Below are positions 1 through 7,587 of a stretch of 64,000 bases of DNA, in pieces; within the stretch, counting starts at the first letter, position 1, and the number at the start of each line of letters is the position of its first letter. The notes below the pieces were generated by a model that was given only the letters and a program-made list of their open reading frames with translations, did not search any database and was not told the DNA's origin. A program made the position numbers and the translations under genes. This DNA comes from DATJGR01 sp963735085. GTDB lineage: Bacteria > Pseudomonadota > Gammaproteobacteria > Pseudomonadales > Azotimanducaceae. The DNA lies in NCBI GenBank assembly GCA_963735085.1, contig CAVTJP010000006.1, positions 248,001-312,000 of the forward strand, written 5' to 3'.

Positions 1-576
1 CCTCAAATGCGTTCGAACGAGCCCATGACGCGCTCAAACGCGCTGCGAAAATTTCGAACCGATACGTCGGCCGGCTTGCGCTTCGCGTGGGAGGGACCGG
101 AGTTCCTTGGATTGTTGGGCGCCTCCCAGGGCGCAGGGACAATCGCCGGTTTCGCACTCGCCGGAGCGATCAGATTTCCGCCCCAGTATCGTCCGCACAT
201 CGTGGGGGCCGGCATATTCGCCATCAGTCTGGTGATCCTGCTGCTGGGCATAAACGGCGTGCCGGCACTGAGCCTGCTACTGCTTGCGCTCTTCGGCCTG
301 CATATTCCCTTTGTAAACGTCAACATCATTACCGTCATTCAAGGCGCCACGCCGGCGCCGATGAGAGGCCGCGTCGTGGGGCTGCTCGGTACGCTCGCCC
401 TCGGACTCATCCCGATCGCACGGGGCTTGTCAGGGTTGCTGATCGACGCCGTGGCCCAGCACGTGCCGGTGATCTACACGAGCGTAGGTTTGATCAGCAT
501 GGCCTTCATCGCGACGGCTTGGTCGAATCAGTCGTTCCGCGATTTCCTCGCGACAGACCTTCGCGCAACCCGATGA
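1..576 (+). CDS. MFS transporter, C-terminal part (5' end outside window)
   Basis: The frame is open from the first base of the window, so the visible 190 or so residues are the C-terminal part of a longer protein. It shows several hydrophobic helices (around residues 30-55, 65-80, 82-105 and 150-170) and the loop PAPMRGRVVGLLG, which resembles the cytoplasmic loop seen in the second half of major facilitator superfamily carriers. A methionine at position 7 could be mistaken for a start. No ribosome-binding site can be judged there and a full MFS protein would be about twice this length. The substrate cannot be inferred. It converges with the next gene, with 30 bp between them and no obvious terminator. 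Confidence 0.7.
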   Translation, partial: PQMRSNEPMTRSNALRKFRTDTSAGLRFAWEGPEFLGLLGASQGAGTIAGFALAGAIRFPPQYRPHIVGAGIFAISLVILLLGINGVPALSLLLLALFGLHIPFVNVNIITVIQGATPAPMRGRVVGLLGTLALGLIPIARGLSGLLIDAVAQHVPVIYTSVGLISMAFIATAWSNQSFRDFLATDLRATR

Positions 577-606
577 AGCCTACTCAACCACTCGACTCAC
601 GATCAT

Positions 607-1041
607 TCAAACAGGTTCCGCAATGAACACCGGAATCTTGCGCGTCGTTTTCGCCTGATAGTCGTTATACGGTGGATATGCGGCCGCGCTGGCCGACCAC
701 AAGCGCTCACGTTCCTTTGCATCGGTGACCTCGCGAACGCGCATCTTCGTCACGTTGGTTGCATCGCGTATTTCGACGTCCGGGTTGGCGCGCAGGTTGT
801 ACACCCAGACCGGATTCTTGGGTTGGCCGCCCATCGAACCGACCAGCACATAGCCGTCGCCGACCTTCACGCGCATCAACGGAATCTTGCGAATCCCGCC
901 GGTCTTGTTGCCGATGTGCGTGACGATGATGCACGGCATGCCGGTATCGAGCAGCGTGTTGCCTTTGGTGCCGCCGCTGCTTTCGTACAACTCGACCTGG
1001 TTGCGGACCCAATCGAGTTTGGGGGGTAGGTAATCGGGCAT
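607..1041 (-). CDS. DDN-type nitroreductase / deazaflavin-dependent oxidoreductase
   Basis: A 144-residue protein of the split-barrel flavin/F420-binding family named after mycobacterial Ddn. Recognisable family features are GMPCIIVTHIGNKTGGIRK followed by the strand VLVGSMGGQPKNPVWVYNL and a short C-terminal VTDAKERERLW segment. Members use F420 or flavin to reduce quinones or nitro compounds, and the cofactor of this protein cannot be told from sequence. I chose the ATG at 1041 because AGGAG lies about 10 nt upstream; a longer frame to 1221 runs into the divergent promoter region. The family is best known from actinobacteria, which is noteworthy next to an actinobacterial-style DUF222 gene. 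Confidence 0.75.
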   Translation of the reverse strand: MPDYLPPKLDWVRNQVELYESSGGTKGNTLLDTGMPCIIVTHIGNKTGGIRKIPLMRVKVGDGYVLVGSMGGQPKNPVWVYNLRANPDVEIRDATNVTKMRVREVTDAKERERLWSASAAAYPPYNDYQAKTTRKIPVFIAEPV

Positions 1042-1145
1042 GGTGTGCGGTCTCCTGATAGGGGTGAACTCGGAACGAATACGATACCGGCGACGCACGT
1101 CGGTGCACAGAGGCAGAACGCTAAGAAAAAACGCGTTGTGAGCCA

Positions 1146-1203
1146 GGTTATCCACCGATCGAGCGGCTGGCTTGTTGGGGCCGCACTCGCTCGGTGGATA
1201 ACC
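1146..1203. repeat. Large inverted repeat in divergent intergenic region
   Basis: Arms GGTTATCCACCGA (1146-1158) and TCGGTGGATAACC (1191-1203) are exact reverse complements, with a second short GCGGC/GCCGC stem inside (1163-1167 and 1180-1184). Each arm contains TTATCCACC, one base from the DnaA box TTATCCACA. It sits between two divergently transcribed genes, where a terminator is not needed. Its function is unknown. Confidence 0.6.
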
Positions 1204-1272
1204 CGCAACCGTTTGCGACATCGCCCCTTAATCTCACTGTTGGCTATTGTATTTGTGTCGCCTTTGCTAAAG

Positions 1273-1278
1273 TATACT
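1273..1278 (+). promoter_or_regulatory. Candidate -10 box of the DUF222/HNH gene
   Basis: TATACT resembles the sigma-70 -10 consensus. The nearest -35-like hexamer is TTGTAT at 1248-1253, with a long 19-bp spacer, so the assignment is tentative. The LexA-type palindrome at 1277-1292 overlaps this element, as expected for SOS repression. Confidence 0.4.
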
Positions 1279-1292
1279 GGATAAGTATCCAG
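1277..1292. promoter_or_regulatory. LexA (SOS) operator
   Basis: CTGGATAAGTATCCAG has the CTG-N10-CAG form of the E. coli-type SOS box. It is a 7-bp perfect inverted repeat around a 2-bp centre, flanked by TA on the left as in the consensus TACTG...CAGTA. It lies 17 bp upstream of the ATG at 1309 and overlaps the candidate -10 box, a repressing position. Confidence 0.75.
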
Positions 1293-1308
1293 CATCAGGA
1301 GTCGAGAC

Positions 1309-2643
1309 ATGCCTCTGGCAATGGCTGCAACACCCGACGATCTCGACTCGCTCACCACCGAAATCACCACCTTGTGCGGGCACCTCGATGCGGCGGAGTT
1401 CCGGCTGCTCGAACTGATCCGCGAACTCGATGAGCGCGCACCGTGGGGTCTGTGGGAAATGAAGAGTTGCGCGCACTGGCTGAACTGGAAGTGCGGGATT
1501 GCACTCGGCGCGGCACGCGAGAAGGTGCGGGTCGCGCATGCACTTCCGGGATTGCCGCTTGTACGAGATGCATTCCGAAGTGGCCGGCTGTCGTATTCGA
1601 AGGTACGGGCGCTCACCCGCATCGCCAATGCGGACAACGAAGCCCTGCTGGTGGAGATGGCGTTGTCGGCCACCGCAGCTCACATCGAGACGATCGTGCG
1701 CAAGTACCGGCAGGTGGCACGGCTGCAAGCAGCAGATCAGGCGCTGTCGCTGCATCACAGCCGCAGTCTGACGTACTACTGGGCCGATGATGGTGCATTG
1801 GTCGTCAATGGACGGCTGCCGCCCGAACAGGGTGCTGTTCTGGTCCGTGCACTCGAACGTGCCGAAGGATGGATCGAGTCGTTACCGGATGAATCACACG
1901 AGGCACGCCACGCCGATGCACTGGCTGCAGTGGCCGAGCGGTTTCTGGCAGTGCCACTAGGCGCCGATGACGGTGCCTCGAGCGCTGACCGCTACCACAT
2001 CACCGTACACGTTTCCGCGGAAACGCTACGCACCGACGGTTCGATCGATCCGGGCGATCCGCCGGCCATCGAAGACGGCCCGGTACTGGCACCCGATACG
2101 GTACGCCGTCTGGCGTGCGATGCCGGACTCGTACCATTGATCGAAGCTGCCAACGGTGAGGCACTGGCAATCGGCCGTAGGACCCGGTCGATTTCAGCGG
2201 CGTTACGCCGGGCGCTGAAGCGCCGCGACGGCGGGTGTCGCTTTCCGGGTTGTACCAATACCCGCTTCGTCGATGCGCATCATATCCACCACTGGGCCGA
2301 CGGCGGTGAGACGCGGCTCGACAATCTTGCCCTGTTGTGCCGTCACCATCATCGGCTGATCCATGAGGGCGGCTTCAGCGTCGAACGTTCGGCATCCGGC
2401 GCCATCGGCTTTCGGGATCGCAATGGTCAGAACATACCGGCGAGTGCTGAAACGCGTTTCCGCGGAAACGTCCGGACCTTGTTCGCAGCGGATGCTGCAC
2501 GTGGGATCGACATCGATTCCGATACGACAACGCCGAACTGGTATGGAGAGCACCCAGACTATGACCACATCCTGTGGGTGATGCATCAGGATCGCGTTGA
2601 CGTCGATGCAGGTCGATTATCTCTAGTTCGGGATCATGCGTGA
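1309..2643 (+). CDS. DUF222 domain / HNH endonuclease (13E12 repeat family)
   Basis: A 444-residue protein with an N-terminal helical DUF222 region (about residues 15-290) and a C-terminal HNH nuclease domain (about 300-350). The HNH core contains RDGGCRFPGCTNTR, AHHIHHWADGG and LALLCRHHHRLIHEGG, so the metal-binding and catalytic histidines are intact. The start ATG has AGGAG 8 nt upstream. Relatives are the 13E12 repeat proteins of mycobacteria, whose cellular role is unsettled. The perfect LexA-type operator just upstream implies induction by DNA damage. The coding sequence carries two identical 16-bp palindromes, and the stop codon lies in a small hairpin (2630-2647). Confidence 0.85.
   Translation: MPLAMAATPDDLDSLTTEITTLCGHLDAAEFRLLELIRELDERAPWGLWEMKSCAHWLNWKCGIALGAAREKVRVAHALPGLPLVRDAFRSGRLSYSKVRALTRIANADNEALLVEMALSATAAHIETIVRKYRQVARLQAADQALSLHHSRSLTYYWADDGALVVNGRLPPEQGAVLVRALERAEGWIESLPDESHEARHADALAAVAERFLAVPLGADDGASSADRYHITVHVSAETLRTDGSIDPGDPPAIEDGPVLAPDTVRRLACDAGLVPLIEAANGEALAIGRRTRSISAALRRALKRRDGGCRFPGCTNTRFVDAHHIHHWADGGETRLDNLALLCRHHHRLIHEGGFSVERSASGAIGFRDRNGQNIPASAETRFRGNVRTLFAADAARGIDIDSDTTTPNWYGEHPDYDHILWVMHQDRVDVDAGRLSLVRDHA
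2010..2025. repeat. 16-bp palindrome, copy 1
   Basis: CGTTTCCGCGGAAACG is self-complementary and is repeated exactly at 2455-2470 in the same gene. Here it is read as part of HVSAETL. Confidence 0.8.
2455..2470. repeat. 16-bp palindrome, copy 2
   Basis: This is identical to the palindrome at 2010-2025 but is translated in a different reading frame (TRFRGNV). The identity is therefore at DNA level and not a repeated peptide. Confidence 0.8.
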
Positions 2644-2647
2644 TCCC
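2630..2647. other. Small hairpin over the stop codon of the HNH gene
   Basis: GGGATCA-TGCG-TGATCCC forms a 7-bp stem with a 4-nt loop, and the TGA stop lies in its right arm. No T-run follows, so I do not call it an intrinsic terminator. Confidence 0.4.
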
Positions 2648-2714
2648 GATTGCCGACGCGTCCGCCGCCGATGTCGGGTAGAGTGGGTCAAATTCGCCAG
2701 GGACCGATCACAGC

Positions 2715-3836
2715 ATGAAATCGCTCGGCAAACGACCACAGGGGGCGCGGCTTGAACGTATCAAAGCTTCGCCGCTCTGGGACGGAGGTCGGTTCCGCAA
2801 TGTGCATCCAACGATGCCCGGATTGCGCGATCCGAGCGCGTCGATGCCATCGCTGACCGATTTTCTCTATGGTGGCGAACGCCGGGTGCCGCGCGGACCG
2901 CTGCCGTCGATGGATCCGCTCGAAACCTGGAGGCGACCGCCCGCGAGCGGTTTGCGCGCCACATGGCTCGGCCACTCCACACTGTTGATCGAGATCGACG
3001 GCGTGCGCGTACTCACCGATCCGGTATGGGGACCACGCGCGTCACCGTCGCGGTTCGCAGGTCCGAAGCGCTTCCAACCCGTGCCTGTTCCTCTGAGCGC
3101 AATGCCGCCGGTCGACCTCGTGATCGTGTCCCACGACCACTACGACCACCTCGACTATCCGACGATTCGCGAACTCGCCAAGCACGAGGTGCCGTTCGTC
3201 ACGTCGCTGGGAGTGGGCGCGCACCTGGAGGCTTGGGGCGTGCGGGCCGAACGCATCGTCGAACTCGACTGGTGGGAATCGCATGATCTGCCGAATACCG
3301 ACCTTACTGTGACCGCCGCGCCTTCGCAGCATTTCTCCGGACGCGGACTGAAGAGTGGCAACACGACGCTTTGGTCCTCGCTCGCGATCCGCTCGTCGCG
3401 TCATGCAGTGTTTTTCAGCGGCGATACAGGGCTGACAACCGAATATCAAACGATTCGCGAACGACTCGGCCCGTTCGATCTGGTGATGCTGGAGGTCGGC
3501 GCGTTTCATCCCGCCTGGGGTGATATTCACCTGGGGCCGAAGAACGCACTCGAGGCGCAGGCCATGCTCGGCGGCGGCGCTCTGCTGCCGGTGCATTGGG
3601 GAACGTTCTGTCTCGCGATGCACGCGTGGGATCAGCCCGCCGAAGACCTGCTTGATCTGGCTCCGAAAGCGGGCGCGCAACTGCTAATGCCCCGGCTCGG
3701 CGAACCGGTGGAGCCTTCCCACGGAGAACGGATCGATTGCTGGTGGCGCGGAGTCGACACGATTGCGCAACCACCTCAGGTCGCCGCGCCGGAACCTCTC
3801 ACGCTGGCCAAGCCAATGTCCTGGCCGATCGACTAG
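2715..3836 (+). CDS. MBL-fold hydrolase, NAPE-PLD/UlaG-like (COG2220)
   Basis: A 373-residue metallo-beta-lactamase-fold protein. In order it shows GHSTLLIEIDGVRVLTDPVW (from about residue 86), the metal-binding HxHxDH motif in SHDHYDHLD (about 139-147), PSQHFSGRG, SGDTG, and a late histidine in LLPVHWGTF. This motif set and length match the COG2220 group that includes N-acylphosphatidylethanolamine phospholipase D, and a lipid or phosphodiester substrate is possible but unproven. No signal peptide is evident. It lies 71 bp downstream of the HNH gene on the same strand and is convergent with the next operon. No strong ribosome-binding site is visible for this ATG. Confidence 0.75.
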   Translation: MKSLGKRPQGARLERIKASPLWDGGRFRNVHPTMPGLRDPSASMPSLTDFLYGGERRVPRGPLPSMDPLETWRRPPASGLRATWLGHSTLLIEIDGVRVLTDPVWGPRASPSRFAGPKRFQPVPVPLSAMPPVDLVIVSHDHYDHLDYPTIRELAKHEVPFVTSLGVGAHLEAWGVRAERIVELDWWESHDLPNTDLTVTAAPSQHFSGRGLKSGNTTLWSSLAIRSSRHAVFFSGDTGLTTEYQTIRERLGPFDLVMLEVGAFHPAWGDIHLGPKNALEAQAMLGGGALLPVHWGTFCLAMHAWDQPAEDLLDLAPKAGAQLLMPRLGEPVEPSHGERIDCWWRGVDTIAQPPQVAAPEPLTLAKPMSWPID

Positions 3837-3887
3837 CCCGCGAGCAACGATGGGTGGTCCCCCCGACATGCCCATTGGGATCCACCG

Positions 3888-4934
3888 TCATGACGCACGC
3901 ATCGCGCCGGTTTCGATCGGGTAGCCTGCTTCGCGCCACGCCTTCATGCCGCCGTCCAGCGCTACCGCACGTTGAAAACCCATCTCGCGCAGCGTCGCAG
4001 CAGCGAGGGTCGAGATGCGGCCGAACTCGCAGCACACCAGCAAGCGCAACGTTGGGTCCGGCAGTTCGTCGTTGACGCGTAGCTCGAGTTGACCGCGCGG
4101 CAGCAGTCGCGCACCGACGATATGTGCCTGCTCGAACTGATCGCGTTCGCGCACGTCCAGCACGATCAGGTCGTTGGCGCCTGAGGCGATACGCGCCTTG
4201 AGTTCCTCAAGCGACATGAACGGTACCGTCGCCGCGGCGTCAGACAACATCTGCGCCACCGTTTTGCCGCCGCTCATGTTGGTGCGCAGCGCCTCGGTGA
4301 CGTGCGTGGGCATGCCGAGGTTGAGATTGCGCATCATGTCGGCGAACTCCGTCCGACTGCGCGGCTGCAGCCGAGGATTGGACACCAGTTCGTCGCCAAT
4401 GCACGAGTGACTGCGGCCCTTGTAATCGTGAGCGGGGTACACATACAACGCCGGATCGAGTTGCAACACGCGTTCGAACAGACTGTCGTAGAGCGCGTCC
4501 GGATCGCCGCTCGGCAGGTCGGTACGCCCGGTCGCTCCGATCAGCAGCGTATCGCCGGTGAACACGCGGTCCGCCGCAATCAGACACATCGAATCCTGCG
4601 TATGGCCCGGCGTGTGCATTGCCTTCAGACGCAACCGACCCACCGCCAGCATGTCACCGTCGTCGAGGCGCATGTCGACAAACGGCGCTGGACTGCTGCG
4701 GTACATCACCACGGGGATGCGCAACTGACGCGCCAGGTGGCGTGTCGCCGAAAAGTGGTCGGCGTGTGTGTGGGTATCGATCAGATAATGGATGCGCAGA
4801 CCGTCGCGCGCCGCGAGCGCGAGGTAGCGGTCGACGTGACTCATTTCCGGATCGATCAGCGCCGCAACCGATGTGTCCTCGCAACCCACCAGATACGACT
4901 GGCAACCACCTGCGGTAATCTGCTCGAAAATCAT
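3888..4934 (-). CDS. Persulfide dioxygenase-rhodanese fusion (PRF/ETHE1-like)
   Basis: A 348-residue two-domain enzyme. Residues 1-235 are an ETHE1-type metallo-beta-lactamase fold with HTHADH (55-60), GHTQDS (H111), FTGDTLL (D128) and PAHDYKG (H169). Residues 240-345 are a rhodanese domain with active-site loop CEFGRIS (C302). ETHE1 enzymes oxidise glutathione persulfide to sulfite and the rhodanese domain exchanges sulfane sulfur with thiosulfate, so the fusion should handle persulfide stress in the cytoplasm. I chose the ATG at 4934 because GGGGGAGGTGGGG lies immediately upstream; a longer frame to 4985 overlaps the preceding gene. It is the last gene of the carbon operon, 19 bp after the GH63 gene, an unusual partner for sugar enzymes. 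Confidence 0.85.
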   Translation of the reverse strand: MIFEQITAGGCQSYLVGCEDTSVAALIDPEMSHVDRYLALAARDGLRIHYLIDTHTHADHFSATRHLARQLRIPVVMYRSSPAPFVDMRLDDGDMLAVGRLRLKAMHTPGHTQDSMCLIAADRVFTGDTLLIGATGRTDLPSGDPDALYDSLFERVLQLDPALYVYPAHDYKGRSHSCIGDELVSNPRLQPRSRTEFADMMRNLNLGMPTHVTEALRTNMSGGKTVAQMLSDAAATVPFMSLEELKARIASGANDLIVLDVRERDQFEQAHIVGARLLPRGQLELRVNDELPDPTLRLLVCCEFGRISTLAAATLREMGFQRAVALDGGMKAWREAGYPIETGAMRAS

Positions 4935-4953
4935 CCCCACCTCCCCCGCAACG

Positions 4954-7587
4954 CTACCGTTTCCTGCGATTCGCCAACAGCGCACCGATCAACGCCGTCC
5001 AACCGGTCTGATGCGACGCGCCCAGCCCTTCCCCCGTATCGCCGTTGAAGTACTCGTAAAAGAGGATCCGGTCGCGCCATGCGGGATCCTCCTGGAACAA
5101 CTTCGACGCGCCATAGACAGGTCGTTTGCCATCTTCGTCGAGCAAAAACAGCTTCAGCAAACGAGACTCCAGTTCATCGGCTACCTGCCCCAAAGTCGCC
5201 TGTTTGCCGGAACCGGTAGGCATCTCGACGGTGAACGTTTCTCCCATAAAATCGTGCAGATTCCGTAACGATTCCAGCGCGAGGTAATTCAACGGAAACC
5301 AGATCGGCCCGCGCCAGTTCGAATTGCCGCCGAATATGCCACAGGTCGATTCCGCCGGCTCATAATCGAGGCGCGCATCGCCATCCGGCAACGCGACGAT
5401 GAGCGGGTGCTCGCGATGGTAGCGCGATAGTGAGCGCAGGCCGAACGGCGAGAAGAATTCCGATTCATCGAGCATCCGTGCGAGCAGGCGTCGCAACTGT
5501 TCGGTGTCGACGAGTGTGATCACATCGTCGCGGCCGCCGTCGACGGATCTATTCAGATGCCCGAGCAACTCGGGCCGGTGCTCGACGAACCACTCCGCTC
5601 TAGCGCGAAAATCCGGCAGGCCGCGCCACAGTGCATCTTCGATCTTCAGCGCGGCAAAGATCGGCAGCAACCCCACCATCGATCGTGCCCGTAGCGGTGT
5701 ACTCGAACCGTCCGGCATCCTCAATCGGTCGTAGAAAAATCCGTCGGTCTCGTCCCACAGTTGACGCATCGCATGACTGATCGCCGCAAAGTGTTCGAAG
5801 AATTTCAATGCAACGCCTTCATACGCGTGATCCTGGTTCGCCAGACGCAGCGCCATCTCGAGCATGTTGAGACAGTATTTACCCATCCACGCCGTGCCGT
5901 CCGATTGTTCCAATACTTCTCCGTTCGGCAGCATCGCGGAACGATCGAACGGGCCGATGTTGTCGAGGCCGAGGAAACCGCCTTCGAAGATGTTGTCGCC
6001 GAACGCATCCTTGCGGTTCACCCACCATGTGAAGTTGATCAGCAACTTGTGAAATGCACTGGCGAGAAACGCGAAATCGGTGCCGCCGTCGATGCGAAAC
6101 ACCGTGAGTGCCGCCCACGCATGCACCGGCGGATTGACGTCCTCGAACTTCCACTCGTATGCCGGCAACTGGCCGTTCGGATGCATGAACCACTCACGGC
6201 ACAGCAGCAGTAGCTGGTGCTTGGCCGCTGCTGGATCCGTGTGTGCGAGCACGATGCAGTGAAACGCGAGATCCCACGCGGCGTACCACGGATACTCCCA
6301 CTTATCCGGCATCGCGATGATGTCGTGGTTGTCCAAGTGCCGCCAGCCGGCGTTGCGCCCATGTTTGCGCGCCTTGGGCGGTGCGGGTTGCACCGGATCG
6401 CCGTCGAGCCAGCGGGCGACATCGTAGTGGTAGAACTGCTGGCTCCAAACCATACCGGCCAGTGCCTGCCGCAGCACTGCAGCTTCGTCGTCGGTTGCAC
6501 CGTCCGGGCACATCGAGGCGTGATAGGCGTCGGCTTCGCGCTCACGATCTGCAAACGTGCGCTCGAAATCTACGCCGAGGTCCAAAGGAATGTTGTCAAC
6601 ATCCTGCGCGAGACGCAGCCGCAGCTCAATAGTCTCGTTGGGGTCTATGGTCAGCCGATAGTGGCAAGCCAGTTTCGTTCCACTGCGCTCGGGGTTGACC
6701 GTTGCGGCGCCGGATACGACATGATCGTTGATGCCGTCCTTCGGGTAGGGGGTCAGCGCCGGGCCACCGAACAACCGCGCTGAGTTCGTTTCGTTGTCGC
6801 AGAACAACAGTTCCGGTGCGCGACCGTCGGGGCCGGGCCCGGCATCCAGCCGCCATCTGCCGAGTTCGTATTCTTCTGCAACCACGCTCGAACTCGTACC
6901 GTCCGCTTCTACCGCGCGAATCGCAGGCCGCTTTGCGCCCTTCTGCCATGACCAGCGATTGCGAAACCACAAGTTCGGCAACACGTGAAGCTCCGCGGCA
7001 TCGGGACCCGCGTTGTGCACGCGAATACGAATACAGACGTCGAGCGACGCTTCCTTCGCGTAGTCGACGCTGATCTGCCAATAGCGACCCGCATCGAAGA
7101 TGCCGGTGTCCGCCAATTCGTATTCACGATCGGTGCGACCACGACGCGCATTTTCTTCACGCAGTCGCGCATACGGAAACGCGTCCTGCGGGTAGTGATA
7201 GCGCCAGCGCAACCACGACGCCGACGGCGTTGCATCGACGTACCACCAATACTCTTTGGCGTCCTCGCCGTGATTCCCCTCCGGTCCGGACAATCCGAAA
7301 ATGCGTTCCTTCAGAAACGGGTCGCGGCCGTTCCACAAGGTCAGCGCGAAGCACATACGCTGTTCGAGATCGCAGATGCCGCCGAGACCGTCCTCGCTCC
7401 ATCGATAGGCGCGCGAGCGTGCGTGTTCGTACGGAAAATACTGCCAGGCTTCGCCGTCGGCGCTGTAATCCTCGCGCACCGTGCCCCACGCGCGTTCGCT
7501 CAGATATGGACCGAGCGCCTTCCATTCGCCGGGGCGCCCCGCCGGTGCGCTCGCAATGCGCGCGTGTTCCGTGGTGGGTTTCGTCAA
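4954..7587 (-). CDS. GH63-type glucosidase (MGH1-like (alpha/alpha)6 barrel)
   Basis: An 877-residue protein of the bacterial glycoside hydrolase family 63 / mannosylglycerate-hydrolase-like group. The N-terminal half is a beta-sandwich region with AWGTVREDYSADGEAWQYF and KEYWWYVDATPSASWLRWRYHYPQ (split here over two strands). The C-terminal half is an (alpha/alpha)6 barrel with WEYPWYAAWDLAFHC, GFLGLDNIGPFDRS, DGTAWMGKYCLNMLEMA and NWRGPIWFPLNYL. There is no signal peptide, so it acts in the cytoplasm, probably on alpha-glucosides or glycogen-derived oligosaccharides. The start appears to be TTG at 7587, which forms a TTGA overlap with the glgX stop; no in-frame ATG occurs nearby. Confidence 0.8.
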   Translation of the reverse strand: MTKPTTEHARIASAPAGRPGEWKALGPYLSERAWGTVREDYSADGEAWQYFPYEHARSRAYRWSEDGLGGICDLEQRMCFALTLWNGRDPFLKERIFGLSGPEGNHGEDAKEYWWYVDATPSASWLRWRYHYPQDAFPYARLREENARRGRTDREYELADTGIFDAGRYWQISVDYAKEASLDVCIRIRVHNAGPDAAELHVLPNLWFRNRWSWQKGAKRPAIRAVEADGTSSSVVAEEYELGRWRLDAGPGPDGRAPELLFCDNETNSARLFGGPALTPYPKDGINDHVVSGAATVNPERSGTKLACHYRLTIDPNETIELRLRLAQDVDNIPLDLGVDFERTFADREREADAYHASMCPDGATDDEAAVLRQALAGMVWSQQFYHYDVARWLDGDPVQPAPPKARKHGRNAGWRHLDNHDIIAMPDKWEYPWYAAWDLAFHCIVLAHTDPAAAKHQLLLLCREWFMHPNGQLPAYEWKFEDVNPPVHAWAALTVFRIDGGTDFAFLASAFHKLLINFTWWVNRKDAFGDNIFEGGFLGLDNIGPFDRSAMLPNGEVLEQSDGTAWMGKYCLNMLEMALRLANQDHAYEGVALKFFEHFAAISHAMRQLWDETDGFFYDRLRMPDGSSTPLRARSMVGLLPIFAALKIEDALWRGLPDFRARAEWFVEHRPELLGHLNRSVDGGRDDVITLVDTEQLRRLLARMLDESEFFSPFGLRSLSRYHREHPLIVALPDGDARLDYEPAESTCGIFGGNSNWRGPIWFPLNYLALESLRNLHDFMGETFTVEMPTGSGKQATLGQVADELESRLLKLFLLDEDGKRPVYGASKLFQEDPAWRDRILFYEYFNGDTGEGLGASHQTGWTALIGALLANRRKR

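Noticed and set aside
1146..1203. Replication origin based on DnaA-box-like arms
   Set aside because: There are only two imperfect boxes, no AT-rich region and no dnaA, dnaN or gidA neighbours.
2630..2647. Intrinsic terminator after the HNH gene
   Set aside because: The stem is only 7 bp and no T-run follows.
3837..3887. Intrinsic terminator between convergent MBL genes
   Set aside because: GGTGG...CCACC can pair imperfectly, but there is a bulge and no T-run.
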